A stretch of DNA of 64,000 bases from a virus. Position numbers and translations under genes: made by a program. The DNA lies in IMG/VR virus record IMGVR_UViG_3300042502_001732, positions 62,001 to 126,000 of that record, one strand, 5' to 3'. The notes beneath the pieces are model-generated. The model saw nothing but the letters and a program-made list of their open reading frames with translations, was not told the DNA's origin and made no database searches. This document shows positions 16,998-24,812 of this stretch, piece after piece. Numbering within the stretch: the stretch's first letter is position 1; each line of letters starts with the position of its first letter.

Positions 16998-18239
16998 ATG
17001 AGCTTTTACGAATTTTACAATTCCATCATAAATGAAAATTTAGTTCTCAAAAAAAGACCAATACAATTAGATGATGGTTCAACTGTATACGAATTTATAG
17101 TTGATAGTGATATTGAAAATCCCAGAGATAAAAGCAACGAAACATATAAAAATAAAGATAACATAAAAAAAGCTGGGTTCGTGTGGAATAAAAATATTGG
17201 AAAGTGGACAAGTTCTGAAAAATTTTCTTTAGAAAATTTACAACAAGGAATTGCAAAATATAAAAGAGCCATTTTATCAATAAACAAAGATTTTAATGCC
17301 GTCGGATTTGATGATTATGCTGACGACCTTGAAGAATTTTTAGATCTTGGAATAACTGATAAACTTAAAGAATTCTTCACAGAATTAAAAGAAAAAATTA
17401 AAAATGCAAAAGATTCCCCAGAAGTTAAAGCGTTTTTTGAATTTAGAAAAAATTTCACCAATAGAAGTTTTAATAATCAAATGCTTATATTCATGCAGAA
17501 TAGAAAAGCAACTCATGTAGAAGGCAAAAAAACATGGGAAACGAAATTTGGAAGAAGACTCAAACTTGGAGCAAAATCAATTAAAATTTTTGTTCCTATC
17601 ATATCTAAAGATAAAAAGAATGAAGATGCTCCACAAGCTGATATGAAAGTTGATGAAACTCAACAATTAAAAGGATTTACAATTGGCAATGTATATGATA
17701 TATCAGATACTGTACCAATAGAAGGCAAGGAACATATGTATGTACAAGAACCAAAATGGTACGATGATGCAACCCCAGATGAAAAAACTAGATATCTTTA
17801 TGATGCTCTTGTTAAATTTGCCGAAGAACATAATGTTCAAGTATCTATAAGTGATGAGGGATTAGGCGGAGCTAGAGGAGTCAGCAGAGCAGGATCAATA
17901 CAATTGATGCAAGAAAACATATCAACAATGATTCATGAATTAACTCATGAAATTTTACACCCCGCTGATAAAAGAAAAGAATTATCAAGTGAAATAAAAG
18001 AATTACAAGCGGAAGGTGTAACATATCTAGTATTGAAACATTATGGTCTTCCTACATCACACGCTGAAATATATCTAGCTCTTTGGGAAAAAGATCCAGA
18101 AAATGTAAAACAAAATGAAGAAATAATAAGAGACACTGCTAAAATGTTTATTGAATATATTGACAATGCTACTATGAATTCTTCAGAAGAATCTCCCGTT
18201 CAGGAATCTTATATAAACAGCTTGAAAGCAATGTGGTAA
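16998..18239 (+). CDS. ArdC-like antirestriction protein with capsid tag
   Basis: 413 residues. Residues 1-15 (MSFYEFYNSIINENL) form the shared tag with INE as a possible cleavage site. Residues about 130-200 match the ArdC N-terminal ssDNA-binding domain: FFEFRKNFTNRSFNNQMLIF, MQNRKATHVEGKKTW, LKLGAKSIKIFVPI. The C-terminal part has the zinc-protease motif TMIHELTHEILH and a distal Glu (ELQAEGVTYLV). ArdC protects incoming DNA from restriction. Packaging it in the head would deliver it with the genome, as T4 does with IPI. Confidence 0.8.
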   Translation: MSFYEFYNSIINENLVLKKRPIQLDDGSTVYEFIVDSDIENPRDKSNETYKNKDNIKKAGFVWNKNIGKWTSSEKFSLENLQQGIAKYKRAILSINKDFNAVGFDDYADDLEEFLDLGITDKLKEFFTELKEKIKNAKDSPEVKAFFEFRKNFTNRSFNNQMLIFMQNRKATHVEGKKTWETKFGRRLKLGAKSIKIFVPIISKDKKNEDAPQADMKVDETQQLKGFTIGNVYDISDTVPIEGKEHMYVQEPKWYDDATPDEKTRYLYDALVKFAEEHNVQVSISDEGLGGARGVSRAGSIQLMQENISTMIHELTHEILHPADKRKELSSEIKELQAEGVTYLVLKHYGLPTSHAEIYLALWEKDPENVKQNEEIIRDTAKMFIEYIDNATMNSSEESPVQESYINSLKAMW

Positions 18240-18240
18240 T

Positions 18241-19077
18241 ATGAAAAGCTTTGAAAATTTTTACGAAAACTATACAAACGAGTCCGAATTAAATGAAGGA
18301 TTCAAAGAGAATTTAATAAATTCATTACTGGCATTGTTTAGTATGGGAGCCGCTGTTTATGAAGGAAATTATGTTCTTAATTTCTTAAACAATCAACCAG
18401 CCCCAATGGAACAAAAAATCGATGCTTTAAATCAAGTAAAAGACCAAACAGACAATATAAAGATTAAAAAAGCCGTTGATGATGCCATTCAAAAAATAAA
18501 TCAACCAGCTCAAAAAGTAAAAGAAAACATCACTGGGGAAAAATCTAAAATATTAGATCTCGCTGTAAAACTTACATTGCCAAGTGAAATATTAGGAACC
18601 AATATATATGATAAAGTGAACGATAGTTTTATGAGACCATATCTTGATGACAAAGGATATTGGACGATTGGGGTTGGTCATTTATTAGGTAGCGAAGCTA
18701 AGAAAAATTTTTGGATACAAAATAGAGCAAAGCAAGGAAAATCAGCCACTTTATCAAGACCAGAGGCGCTGGCTCAATTTAAACAAGATCTTGAAAAACA
18801 TCATAATCTAGCACAAAAGAAATTCCAAAAGGAATGGCATAAATTTCCAAATGAACTCAAAGCGGTGTTAGTAGACATATCATTCAGAGGAGATCTTGAG
18901 AAAAAAGGATTAGGTGATTTCGCATTCGTTGAACTTTTAAAACAAGGAAAATATAAACAAGCAGCGAAAGAATATTTGGATCACACTGAATATAAATCAA
19001 GAATGAAAAAGGATAAACCAGACGGTGTTGTGAAAAGAATGAACAGAAACGCTGCTATTATATCAAAAACGACATAA
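18241..19077 (+). CDS. Lysozyme-like (GH24-type) protein with capsid tag
   Basis: 278 residues. Tag MKSFENFYENYTNESELNE, where LNE could be a prohead-protease site, then a hydrophobic segment (about 25-45) and a charged linker. From about 105 a T4-lysozyme-like fold: DSFMRPYLDDKGYWTIGVGH aligns with the Asp and Thr of T4 lysozyme. The catalytic Glu position reads Asn-Asp, so activity is uncertain. The later FPNELKAVLVDISFRGD also fits the family. It may aid DNA entry rather than lysis. Confidence 0.72.
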   Translation: MKSFENFYENYTNESELNEGFKENLINSLLALFSMGAAVYEGNYVLNFLNNQPAPMEQKIDALNQVKDQTDNIKIKKAVDDAIQKINQPAQKVKENITGEKSKILDLAVKLTLPSEILGTNIYDKVNDSFMRPYLDDKGYWTIGVGHLLGSEAKKNFWIQNRAKQGKSATLSRPEALAQFKQDLEKHHNLAQKKFQKEWHKFPNELKAVLVDISFRGDLEKKGLGDFAFVELLKQGKYKQAAKEYLDHTEYKSRMKKDKPDGVVKRMNRNAAIISKTT

Positions 19078-19124
19078 CATTAATTCTATTGACAATGTAT
19101 TTTCATGTGGTAAGTATTATACAT

Positions 19125-19862
19125 ATGAAAACAAAAAACATATTGTTGGCAGTCGCAGCATTTGCTGCATTCACAAGCGTACAAGCTGGTACAGTTGAAC
19201 CTGTAACTGTTACAGCTGAAGAGTCCTCGACACCATCCATTGTTGTTGAAACTGGATATTCTTCTGAAAGCGTGTGGCGCGGTGCTGACCTTGGCAGAGA
19301 CGAAGCAAGTGCTGTTGTAACTACAACCACAGAATTACCAATTGGTGTTGGTCTTGATCTGGTCGCTGGTTATAGCAACGCTGACACTGAAGTAAAAGAC
19401 GAAGAAACCGATCTTTCTGCAGTTTTCTCAAAAGAGATTGCTGATTATCTTGTTTCTTTGAGTTATACTTGGTATTCGCAAGACTTTGCCAAAGATGGTA
19501 GTGGACAAGCGCAAGAAGCTGGTCTTTCGGTTTCGCGTGAAGTTGGACCTGTTGATGTTACATTCACTCAATACCTTGCGATCAAGGGTGATAATAACTC
19601 ATACAGCGAACTAGCAGCAACATACAGTGACGATTTCGGTCTTCCTGTTGTGTTGGATTTCCGTTCTGAACTCGGCTATCTTGCTCAAGAAGGAAAATGC
19701 ACTCATTTTGAAACTAGAATTTCAACCGATATTCCAGTTTTGCAAGAAGTAACAGCAGTTCCGTTTGTTGCATATTCTCTTGGTCTTGATGACTCTGTAG
19801 GTGCGCATTCAGACATGCATAATGTTTTCTTCGGTGGGATCGAGTTTAAGCGCTCGTTCTGA
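19125..19862 (+). CDS. Outer-membrane beta-barrel protein
   Basis: 245 residues from the ATG at 19125. Signal peptide MKTKNILLAVAAFAAFTSVQA, then an acidic linker and alternating strands with the start VVETGYSSESVWRGADLG like the TIGR02001 outer-membrane family. It ends FFGGIEFKRSF, a C-terminal Phe as used by the Bam machinery. Base composition is richer in G and C than the neighbours and it carries its own terminator, suggesting capture from a host. It could block receptors against superinfection. Confidence 0.75.
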   Translation: MKTKNILLAVAAFAAFTSVQAGTVEPVTVTAEESSTPSIVVETGYSSESVWRGADLGRDEASAVVTTTTELPIGVGLDLVAGYSNADTEVKDEETDLSAVFSKEIADYLVSLSYTWYSQDFAKDGSGQAQEAGLSVSREVGPVDVTFTQYLAIKGDNNSYSELAATYSDDFGLPVVLDFRSELGYLAQEGKCTHFETRISTDIPVLQEVTAVPFVAYSLGLDDSVGAHSDMHNVFFGGIEFKRSF

Positions 19863-19895
19863 TTTAGATATTCAAAAACCAAAATAAAAACCAAT

Positions 19896-19928
19896 ACCGT
19901 CTTGTGAGAAATCGCAAGGCGGTTTTTT
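19896..19928 (+). terminator. Terminator after outer-membrane protein gene
   Basis: 9-bp stem ACCGTCTTG / CAAGGCGGT (one G-T pair), 10-base loop and six T. Confidence 0.8.
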
Positions 19929-19950
19929 AATGTAAAAATTTTATTATATA

Positions 19951-19957
19951 TTAAATA
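19951..19957 (+). promoter_or_regulatory. Late promoter TTAAATA
   Basis: Late box six bases before the ATG at 19964. Confidence 0.6.
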
Positions 19958-19963
19958 TTAAAT

Positions 19964-22027
19964 ATGCGCAAAGATTTTTCAGAATTGTCATTTTTATATG
20001 AAAATGTTCTTATAAATGAAATATCTCAAAAATATGTGGATGTTATAAAAAAAGCTGCCAATGACCATGTGTTACCATTTGAAAATGTTTTTAACAATAA
20101 GTTGAGGATTATACTTCCCATCAAGGGAACTGAAACATACAATGCTATTTTAAATGATATTTCAAAAATAAAAGATTTTGATCGTTTCGATCCAGAAAAA
20201 AAAGAGGTCGTTAGAAAAATAAAACTCGATCCAAAATATGGCGGGGGAGAGAAAGAACAAAAAATAAACTTGGGAAGAGCGATCAATTCTTTAAAAATTG
20301 ATCCAGAAACAAAAAAGAAATATTTAAATTGGTTTGCCAATTACGAATCCAACATACCAGAAATGAATGATCTTAAAAGATTTTCTGTGGTTGTTTCAAG
20401 AAGTCCAATTGATGTGTTGAGAATGTCTGATATCAGCGATATAGAATCATGTCATAGTCAAGGCGGTGCGTATTTTCAATGTGCGATTCAAGAAGCTATA
20501 ACAGGCGGGGCTGTGGCTTATGTTGTACACACCAGAGATCTTAAAAAATTATCAGACGATGAGTTTCAAAATGAAGAAATATTCGAAGACAAAGAAAGAA
20601 ACGTCAAAGGAATCGGCGTATGGTCTAGATTAAGAATAAGAAGATACGAAATAGAAGAAAACAACAATGATATCGGGATTCCAGAAGTCAGAATCTATGG
20701 TCGAAAAATACCAGGATTTTATGACACTGTGAAAAACTTTTTAACAAAATCTCAACAATACAGCGTTGATAATCTTTATAAATTATATAAAAATAAACAA
20801 CTTAAAAAAACTGGTGGCTCTTATTCAGATTCCAGCGATAGTCAATTATTCAATAGAATGTACGACACTGATGTTTTTTATGGAAGCATTCGTCACGAAG
20901 ACAATGATGAAAATGCGGGTAGAGAAGCGCAATTCGAAGAAGAATTAGCAGGATTTCAAAACCGTTTCGAGTTTGAACATTGTAATGCGGGTTATAGTAT
21001 TGATGGAGATGATGATTATGTTTATTATACAGCGTGGGGAGCAATCAATATAGATCTTGGAGAATATCAAGTGATTGATGATTTTGTAGAATTTGACAGC
21101 GAGTATGAGATAAGCCAATTAAAAAAATACAACAAAGATTCTCAACACCAATGGGAAAGATCACTGCCATATAATTTTAAAAACAGAAACCAAGAATCCT
21201 CAATAAACACTTATAAAAATTTCCTAACAGATTTTGAACAATACGATAGCACATCTTTCGTAGAAGACTCGTTGGCTTCGATAAGCATAAAAAGAAATTA
21301 CAATGAAAAAACGGGAAATTGGGAAAAAAATCATTCATCAATGTCGCTGGGAATATTATTCAACAACGAAGAAAGCACAGACGACACTGACGAGTATCTC
21401 TCTTTCTTGAGAGAGGTTGACAACATAGATGGAAACTACGAATCAATCAAAAAAGCATTATTAAAAGCTTTATTGAAAAACGGTTTGATAAAATCAGGAC
21501 CAGATATGGAAAAATATACCACCATATCAAAAGAAAAAGAATTTGTAGAAGATATAAAGAACTTTGAATTTGATACGTCAGAAGACGCATTAACAACTGA
21601 TATATTTTTGGGAAGATACACAGAGCTATCAAAAGATGTTGCTTACGCAAACATCAGCATGATATTTGGAGAAGCACTTGAAAAATATCTAGACACGTAT
21701 TACAAATCACCGCAAATCAATACACAGCAAACCACATTTGATAAGTTTTTTGAAAACCACTACAACGAAACGCTTGTTAATAAGTATGGAATAGAAAATA
21801 TCAAATGCAGATACACCACCCAAGCATTCAACACCGAATTATACAACATGAGTTTGGAAATAAAATTCGAAGCATTGAACAGCAAAACCGCGCCAATTAT
21901 CAAATTCCTAAATGATCACTATGATGATATAACCAACATAGCCAAAATGTTTTTCTTAAAACTCGCCAAAATAGAAAACCAGGACACCAAAAGATTACAA
22001 CAGGTGTATGGTAAGTTATTACAATAA
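19964..22027 (+). CDS. Large tagged protein with SCHS motif, function unknown
   Basis: 687 residues. Tag MRKDFSELSFLYENVLINEI (INE possible cleavage). Residues about 140-185 read VVVSRSPIDVLRMSDISDIE, then SCHSQGGAYFQCAIQEA and GGAVAYVV, a Cys/His motif I recall from other large T4-like phages without a known function. The rest is acidic, with repeated Asp/Tyr-rich stretches. Probably packaged in the head. It converges with 22028. Confidence 0.72.
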   Translation: MRKDFSELSFLYENVLINEISQKYVDVIKKAANDHVLPFENVFNNKLRIILPIKGTETYNAILNDISKIKDFDRFDPEKKEVVRKIKLDPKYGGGEKEQKINLGRAINSLKIDPETKKKYLNWFANYESNIPEMNDLKRFSVVVSRSPIDVLRMSDISDIESCHSQGGAYFQCAIQEAITGGAVAYVVHTRDLKKLSDDEFQNEEIFEDKERNVKGIGVWSRLRIRRYEIEENNNDIGIPEVRIYGRKIPGFYDTVKNFLTKSQQYSVDNLYKLYKNKQLKKTGGSYSDSSDSQLFNRMYDTDVFYGSIRHEDNDENAGREAQFEEELAGFQNRFEFEHCNAGYSIDGDDDYVYYTAWGAINIDLGEYQVIDDFVEFDSEYEISQLKKYNKDSQHQWERSLPYNFKNRNQESSINTYKNFLTDFEQYDSTSFVEDSLASISIKRNYNEKTGNWEKNHSSMSLGILFNNEESTDDTDEYLSFLREVDNIDGNYESIKKALLKALLKNGLIKSGPDMEKYTTISKEKEFVEDIKNFEFDTSEDALTTDIFLGRYTELSKDVAYANISMIFGEALEKYLDTYYKSPQINTQQTTFDKFFENHYNETLVNKYGIENIKCRYTTQAFNTELYNMSLEIKFEALNSKTAPIIKFLNDHYDDITNIAKMFFLKLAKIENQDTKRLQQVYGKLLQ

Positions 22028-22438
22028 TCAACCTTCCATAACTTCATCTAAATCATAAAAGCTATTTATAAAATTGATATTGGCTTTTTGGATTGGTGTG
22101 AATCTGTGTGTAACTTCTTTTTCGTAAAATGTTTTGTTCTGCGAAAAAACAATTCGAACCCATCCCAAAGAAAAAAGAGTATCGTATACTCCTTTTTTGG
22201 AAGAAGTCCCAATACTATCTAAAATTTGTTTTCCAACGATTTCATGTTGTCCAACACCACCACGCACCACTGCAAAATTACCATGGCGATCCATCCAAAA
22301 CCCATAAGGTTTGTTCATAGGCAAACGAACAATGCTGTTGTGTATTTTCAAGGTGTCTTGATCATCAAAAGCTTTTGTTTTACTTGCTTCTTCAATCATT
22401 TCAAGATAAATACTGTTTATATCTAAACGATAATTCAT
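22028..22438 (-). CDS. Hypothetical tagged protein
   Basis: 136 residues. N-terminus MNYRLDINSIYLEMIEEAS fits the tag (IEE). The body has PYGFWMDRHGNFAVVRGGVG then QHEI and LFSLGWVRIVF, a compact layout seen in other phage proteins of unknown role. Late box five bases upstream, lying in the 3' end of the next leftward gene. Confidence 0.72.
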   Translation of the reverse strand: MNYRLDINSIYLEMIEEASKTKAFDDQDTLKIHNSIVRLPMNKPYGFWMDRHGNFAVVRGGVGQHEIVGKQILDSIGTSSKKGVYDTLFSLGWVRIVFSQNKTFYEKEVTHRFTPIQKANINFINSFYDLDEVMEG

Positions 22439-22443
22439 AATTT

Positions 22444-22450
22444 TATTTAA
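22444..22450 (-). promoter_or_regulatory. Late promoter TTAAATA (leftward)
   Basis: Reverse-strand late box five bases before the ATG at 22438. Confidence 0.6.
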
Positions 22451-22920
22451 TATAATTCGTTTTGTATAGAAGATAAGTATTCTCCATCCAGAGTTTGGAT
22501 TATTTTGGATTGCACAACAACACCAGGATTGATGATAATCACCGAAAGGTTTTCGTTTCTAATGTCTCCTTCGCCTGTGTTCTTGTAAAACGCTACATCA
22601 TAATCACCCAAACCTTCAACATAATCATAACCGTGATCAGAGCCATCGTCTGGCAACAACTTTGGATACACATCACCCGTTCTAATAATTAGCTCATAAA
22701 GATAATATGTGTCATACTTTCCTTCGTCATTGATCATATAATCAGCGCGAATCAACGCTTGTTGACGAGTACCACAATGAGATCCCGAAACGTAATCTCG
22801 CTTATCACCACGAGCAGAACTACGAAAAACTTTTAAATATTCCACACCTTCAACGTCTTTAAACTTTGTATTTGCCGTTAATTCTTGAGTGTTATAGAAA
22901 GATTCCAAAAAGCTTTTCAT
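22447..22920 (-). CDS. Probable ADP-ribosyltransferase-like protein with capsid tag
   Basis: 157 residues from the ATG at 22920, five bases after a late box; an upstream ATG at 22995 lies inside the divergent gene. Tag MKSFLESFYNTQELTAN. The body follows the order of ART-PolyVal-type domains: VFRSSARGD, GSHCGTRQQALIRAD, YLYELIIRTGDVYPKLLPDD, DYDVAFYKNTGEGD and LSVIIINPGVVVQSKI. A DNA-injected ART would parallel T4 Alt. The fold assignment is an inference from motif order. Confidence 0.5.
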   Translation of the reverse strand: MKSFLESFYNTQELTANTKFKDVEGVEYLKVFRSSARGDKRDYVSGSHCGTRQQALIRADYMINDEGKYDTYYLYELIIRTGDVYPKLLPDDGSDHGYDYVEGLGDYDVAFYKNTGEGDIRNENLSVIIINPGVVVQSKIIQTLDGEYLSSIQNELY

Positions 22921-22925
22921 AGGAT

Positions 22926-22932
22926 TATTTAA
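22926..22932 (-). promoter_or_regulatory. Late promoter TTAAATA (leftward)
   Basis: Reverse-strand late box five bases before the ATG at 22920. Confidence 0.6.
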
Positions 22933-22936
22933 TTGA

Positions 22937-22943
22937 CTAAATA
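22937..22943 (+). promoter_or_regulatory. Late promoter CTAAATA
   Basis: Late box nine bases before the ATG at 22953, divergent from the box at 22926. Confidence 0.5.
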
Positions 22944-22952
22944 TTTTAGATA

Positions 22953-23348
22953 ATGAAAAACAGAGATCAACTATTATTGACAAATATATATACAAGTTCT
23001 GTTTTGTCAGAAAGTATAACAGCAGCTGTTAAAAAAATTTCAATTGAAAACCTTTTACCAGATAAAGATAACATGGAAGTGGCTGTTGATTCTCTAAGAA
23101 AAGGCATGCGCAGTTCTGATAATAATCCTATATCGGTTTATAAAAATAAAAATAAATATATAGTAGCAGACGGACATCATCGCTTGTTGCAATCCATAAT
23201 CAACGGCGATGAATCCATCAACGCAAAAATCCTTCACTCAGACACACCAGTATCCACAACAGGAACAATCAAATTAGACTTATTCGACGGCGATTACTAT
23301 GGACTGGATTCATCTCTAGAAAACGGATGGTTAATAAAAAGACTATGA
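22953..23348 (+). CDS. ParB-like nuclease-fold protein with capsid tag
   Basis: 131 residues. Tag MKNRDQLLLTNIYTSSVLSE (LSE possible cleavage). NPISVYKNKNKYIVADGHHR followed by LLQSIINGDESINAKIL is the ParB/Srx nuclease fold (GHHR). Such domains bind or cut DNA or hydrolyse CTP. Its stop overlaps the next ATG (ATGA). Confidence 0.75.
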   Translation: MKNRDQLLLTNIYTSSVLSESITAAVKKISIENLLPDKDNMEVAVDSLRKGMRSSDNNPISVYKNKNKYIVADGHHRLLQSIINGDESINAKILHSDTPVSTTGTIKLDLFDGDYYGLDSSLENGWLIKRL

Positions 23349-24199
23349 AAAACGAAGACAGATATTTTTTAGAAGAACTCTATACAGAAATGGCATTGTC
23401 CAATCTACAAACGATTGGCAAATGGCAAGACGATAAAAATAGACACGGATATGACAAAGCATCAGTAGGAATACTATCATCTCCCGCAGGATTAAAAAAA
23501 TTAGAAGACACATTCAACAAAATAGGAGGATGGGACTTTAATCTATATTTCGTAAAATTACCAAACGCATGGAAACAAAGCGAAATGGGACTGGTTGATA
23601 TCAACAACCTACCACAATTAATCAAAGTCGAAGCGGGAAAAGATTTCCCCATGCCAACAGACAGCGAAATAACAATCATATTCACAAACAACGCAGCGGC
23701 AGAAAAAGTACCATTAACACCATGGACAATAGCACACAGAATAGGACATTCTTTCGCAGCAACATTCAGAAGAGGAAACGATAAATCTATACAACACTAT
23801 GATAACGAAATATCAAATATATTAAAAAAATTATTAATGTGTTATAATATAAAACCAGAAGGAAATCTGTTATACTCCCAAGCTTATTATATAAGAGATC
23901 TATTTCAAAAAATAGGAAAGTTCCGTAGTGCTAGAATGGGTAAATTAAATCGCCCAGCAGAATTCTATCACGAAGCGTTCTCGTATTGGTTATTACACGA
24001 TGGAGAACTAAACTTCAATGATCCCCCACAATCACTGATAGACAGCAACAAACAAGCATGGGGAACACCAGTGGGTATGAATTATAGATTACAAGATGCA
24101 GAAACAGCAGAAGACTTATTATATCAATTAAAATATGAATTAGAAGAGAAATTCAATTATATGATAGGAAGACACATCGGCACAACGTCGATTATGTGA
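23345..24199 (+). CDS. Metallopeptidase-like tagged protein
   Basis: 284 residues from the ATG at 23345, coupled by ATGA to the ParB-like gene; an ATG at 23327 is less likely. Tag MKNEDRYFLEELYTEMALSN. TPWTIAHRIGHSFAATF resembles a zinc-peptidase helix but reads HRIGH, so the catalytic Glu of HExxH is replaced. A later AEFYHEAFSYWLLHDG supplies His/Glu. It could be an inactive or divergent protease. Last gene before the tandem repeats. Confidence 0.62.
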   Translation: MKNEDRYFLEELYTEMALSNLQTIGKWQDDKNRHGYDKASVGILSSPAGLKKLEDTFNKIGGWDFNLYFVKLPNAWKQSEMGLVDINNLPQLIKVEAGKDFPMPTDSEITIIFTNNAAAEKVPLTPWTIAHRIGHSFAATFRRGNDKSIQHYDNEISNILKKLLMCYNIKPEGNLLYSQAYYIRDLFQKIGKFRSARMGKLNRPAEFYHEAFSYWLLHDGELNFNDPPQSLIDSNKQAWGTPVGMNYRLQDAETAEDLLYQLKYELEEKFNYMIGRHIGTTSIM

Positions 24200-24203
24200 T
24201 CGG

Positions 24204-24405
24204 GCCTTATACAAAAAACCTATAAAAATATAAAAAAAAATATTTTAATAAAAATTGGCCTTATATAAAAACCTACAAAAAATACAAAAAATATTTTATA
24301 TAGTAAAAAAGCCTTATAGTAAAACTTACAAAAAATACAAAAAATATTTTAATAGTAAAAAAGCCTTATATAAAAAACTTACAAAAAATACAAAAAATAT
24401 TTTTC
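24204..24405. repeat. Four AT-rich tandem repeats, 52-54 bp each
   Basis: Units begin at 24204, 24258, 24311 and 24363 with GCCTTATA, then ACAAAAAATACAAAAAATAT. Unit 1 is the most diverged. They occupy the gap where rightward late and leftward early transcription converge; no gene. An origin, recombination or termination role is possible. Confidence 0.85.
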
Positions 24406-24420
24406 CATGGCCCCCCCTTT

Positions 24421-24470
24421 CAAAAAAAACCTACCAGCGTGTAGAAGCAAATTCTAACACGCTGGTAGGT
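24421..24470 (-). terminator. Strong terminator for the leftward early array
   Basis: Perfect 14-bp stem ACCTACCAGCGTGT with its complement, plus an inner AGAA/TTCT pair, followed on the reverse strand by eight T. It ends transcription arriving from the right. Confidence 0.9.
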
Positions 24471-24482
24471 ATGGTTGTATGT

Positions 24483-24504
24483 TATTCTAGTTTCTTACTA
24501 CTCA
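24483..24504 (-). promoter_or_regulatory. Early leftward element, copy 1 (terminal)
   Basis: Reverse strand carries AGTAGTAAGAAACTAGAAT right after the stop of the last gene. No gene lies downstream, so this copy may be vestigial. Confidence 0.4.
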
Positions 24505-24729
24505 GTAGTCAGCTAACTCACCGAATTCCTCTTCGACGAACTCTCGTGCGAACTCTCTGGCAGCGTCAGTGACTTCAGCAGCTAGGTCATAGCCGTTGTC
24601 GATCATCTCTTCGATCTCGTCGATGTAGTCGCAAAGTGATGCCGTGTCTGGCAGGTCTGATAGACTCATCATGGTGATGGCTTCGACTTCACGATTGATA
24701 ATGTTGATTGCTTTTTGTCTGTTTGTCAT
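24502..24729 (-). CDS. Hypothetical acidic protein
   Basis: 75 residues, strongly acidic and helical (DEIEEMIDNGYDLAAEVTDA). Not recognised. Last gene of the leftward array; copy 2 of the early element lies nine bases upstream of its ATG. Confidence 0.7.
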   Translation of the reverse strand: MTNRQKAINIINREVEAITMMSLSDLPDTASLCDYIDEIEEMIDNGYDLAAEVTDAAREFAREFVEEEFGELADY

Positions 24730-24738
24730 GGCAAGGTT

Positions 24739-24762
24739 ATGATAATCTAGTTTTTAACTGGT
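24739..24762 (-). promoter_or_regulatory. Early leftward promoter element, copy 2
   Basis: Reverse strand: an ACTAATAAAAAACTAGA-like block (here ACCAGTTAAAAACTAGAT) followed by the -10 hexamer TATCAT. Nine bases to the ATG at 24729. Copies 3-31 follow the same consensus: block, then TATNNT-like hexamer, then 6-9 bases to the start. Confidence 0.65.
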
Positions 24763-24765
24763 GAT

Positions 24766-24800
24766 TGGCAAGCAGGAGACGATCAATCTCCCACTTGCCT
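24766..24800 (-). terminator. Hairpin upstream of element copy 2
   Basis: Reverse strand GGCAAG-TG-GGAGA ... TCTCC-TG-CTTGCC: two stacked stems, no T run. It lies in a 75-base gene-free spacer and may end or process the upstream transcript. Confidence 0.55.
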
Positions 24801-24812
24801 TTACCATGCTAC

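Noticed and set aside
19089-19120. TTGACA and TATTAT upstream of the outer-membrane gene
   Set aside because: The spacer would be 20 bases, too long for a sure sigma70 promoter; left out of the features.
24204-24405. CRISPR array
   Set aside because: The repeats are contiguous and imperfect with no unique spacers, and no cas genes are near.
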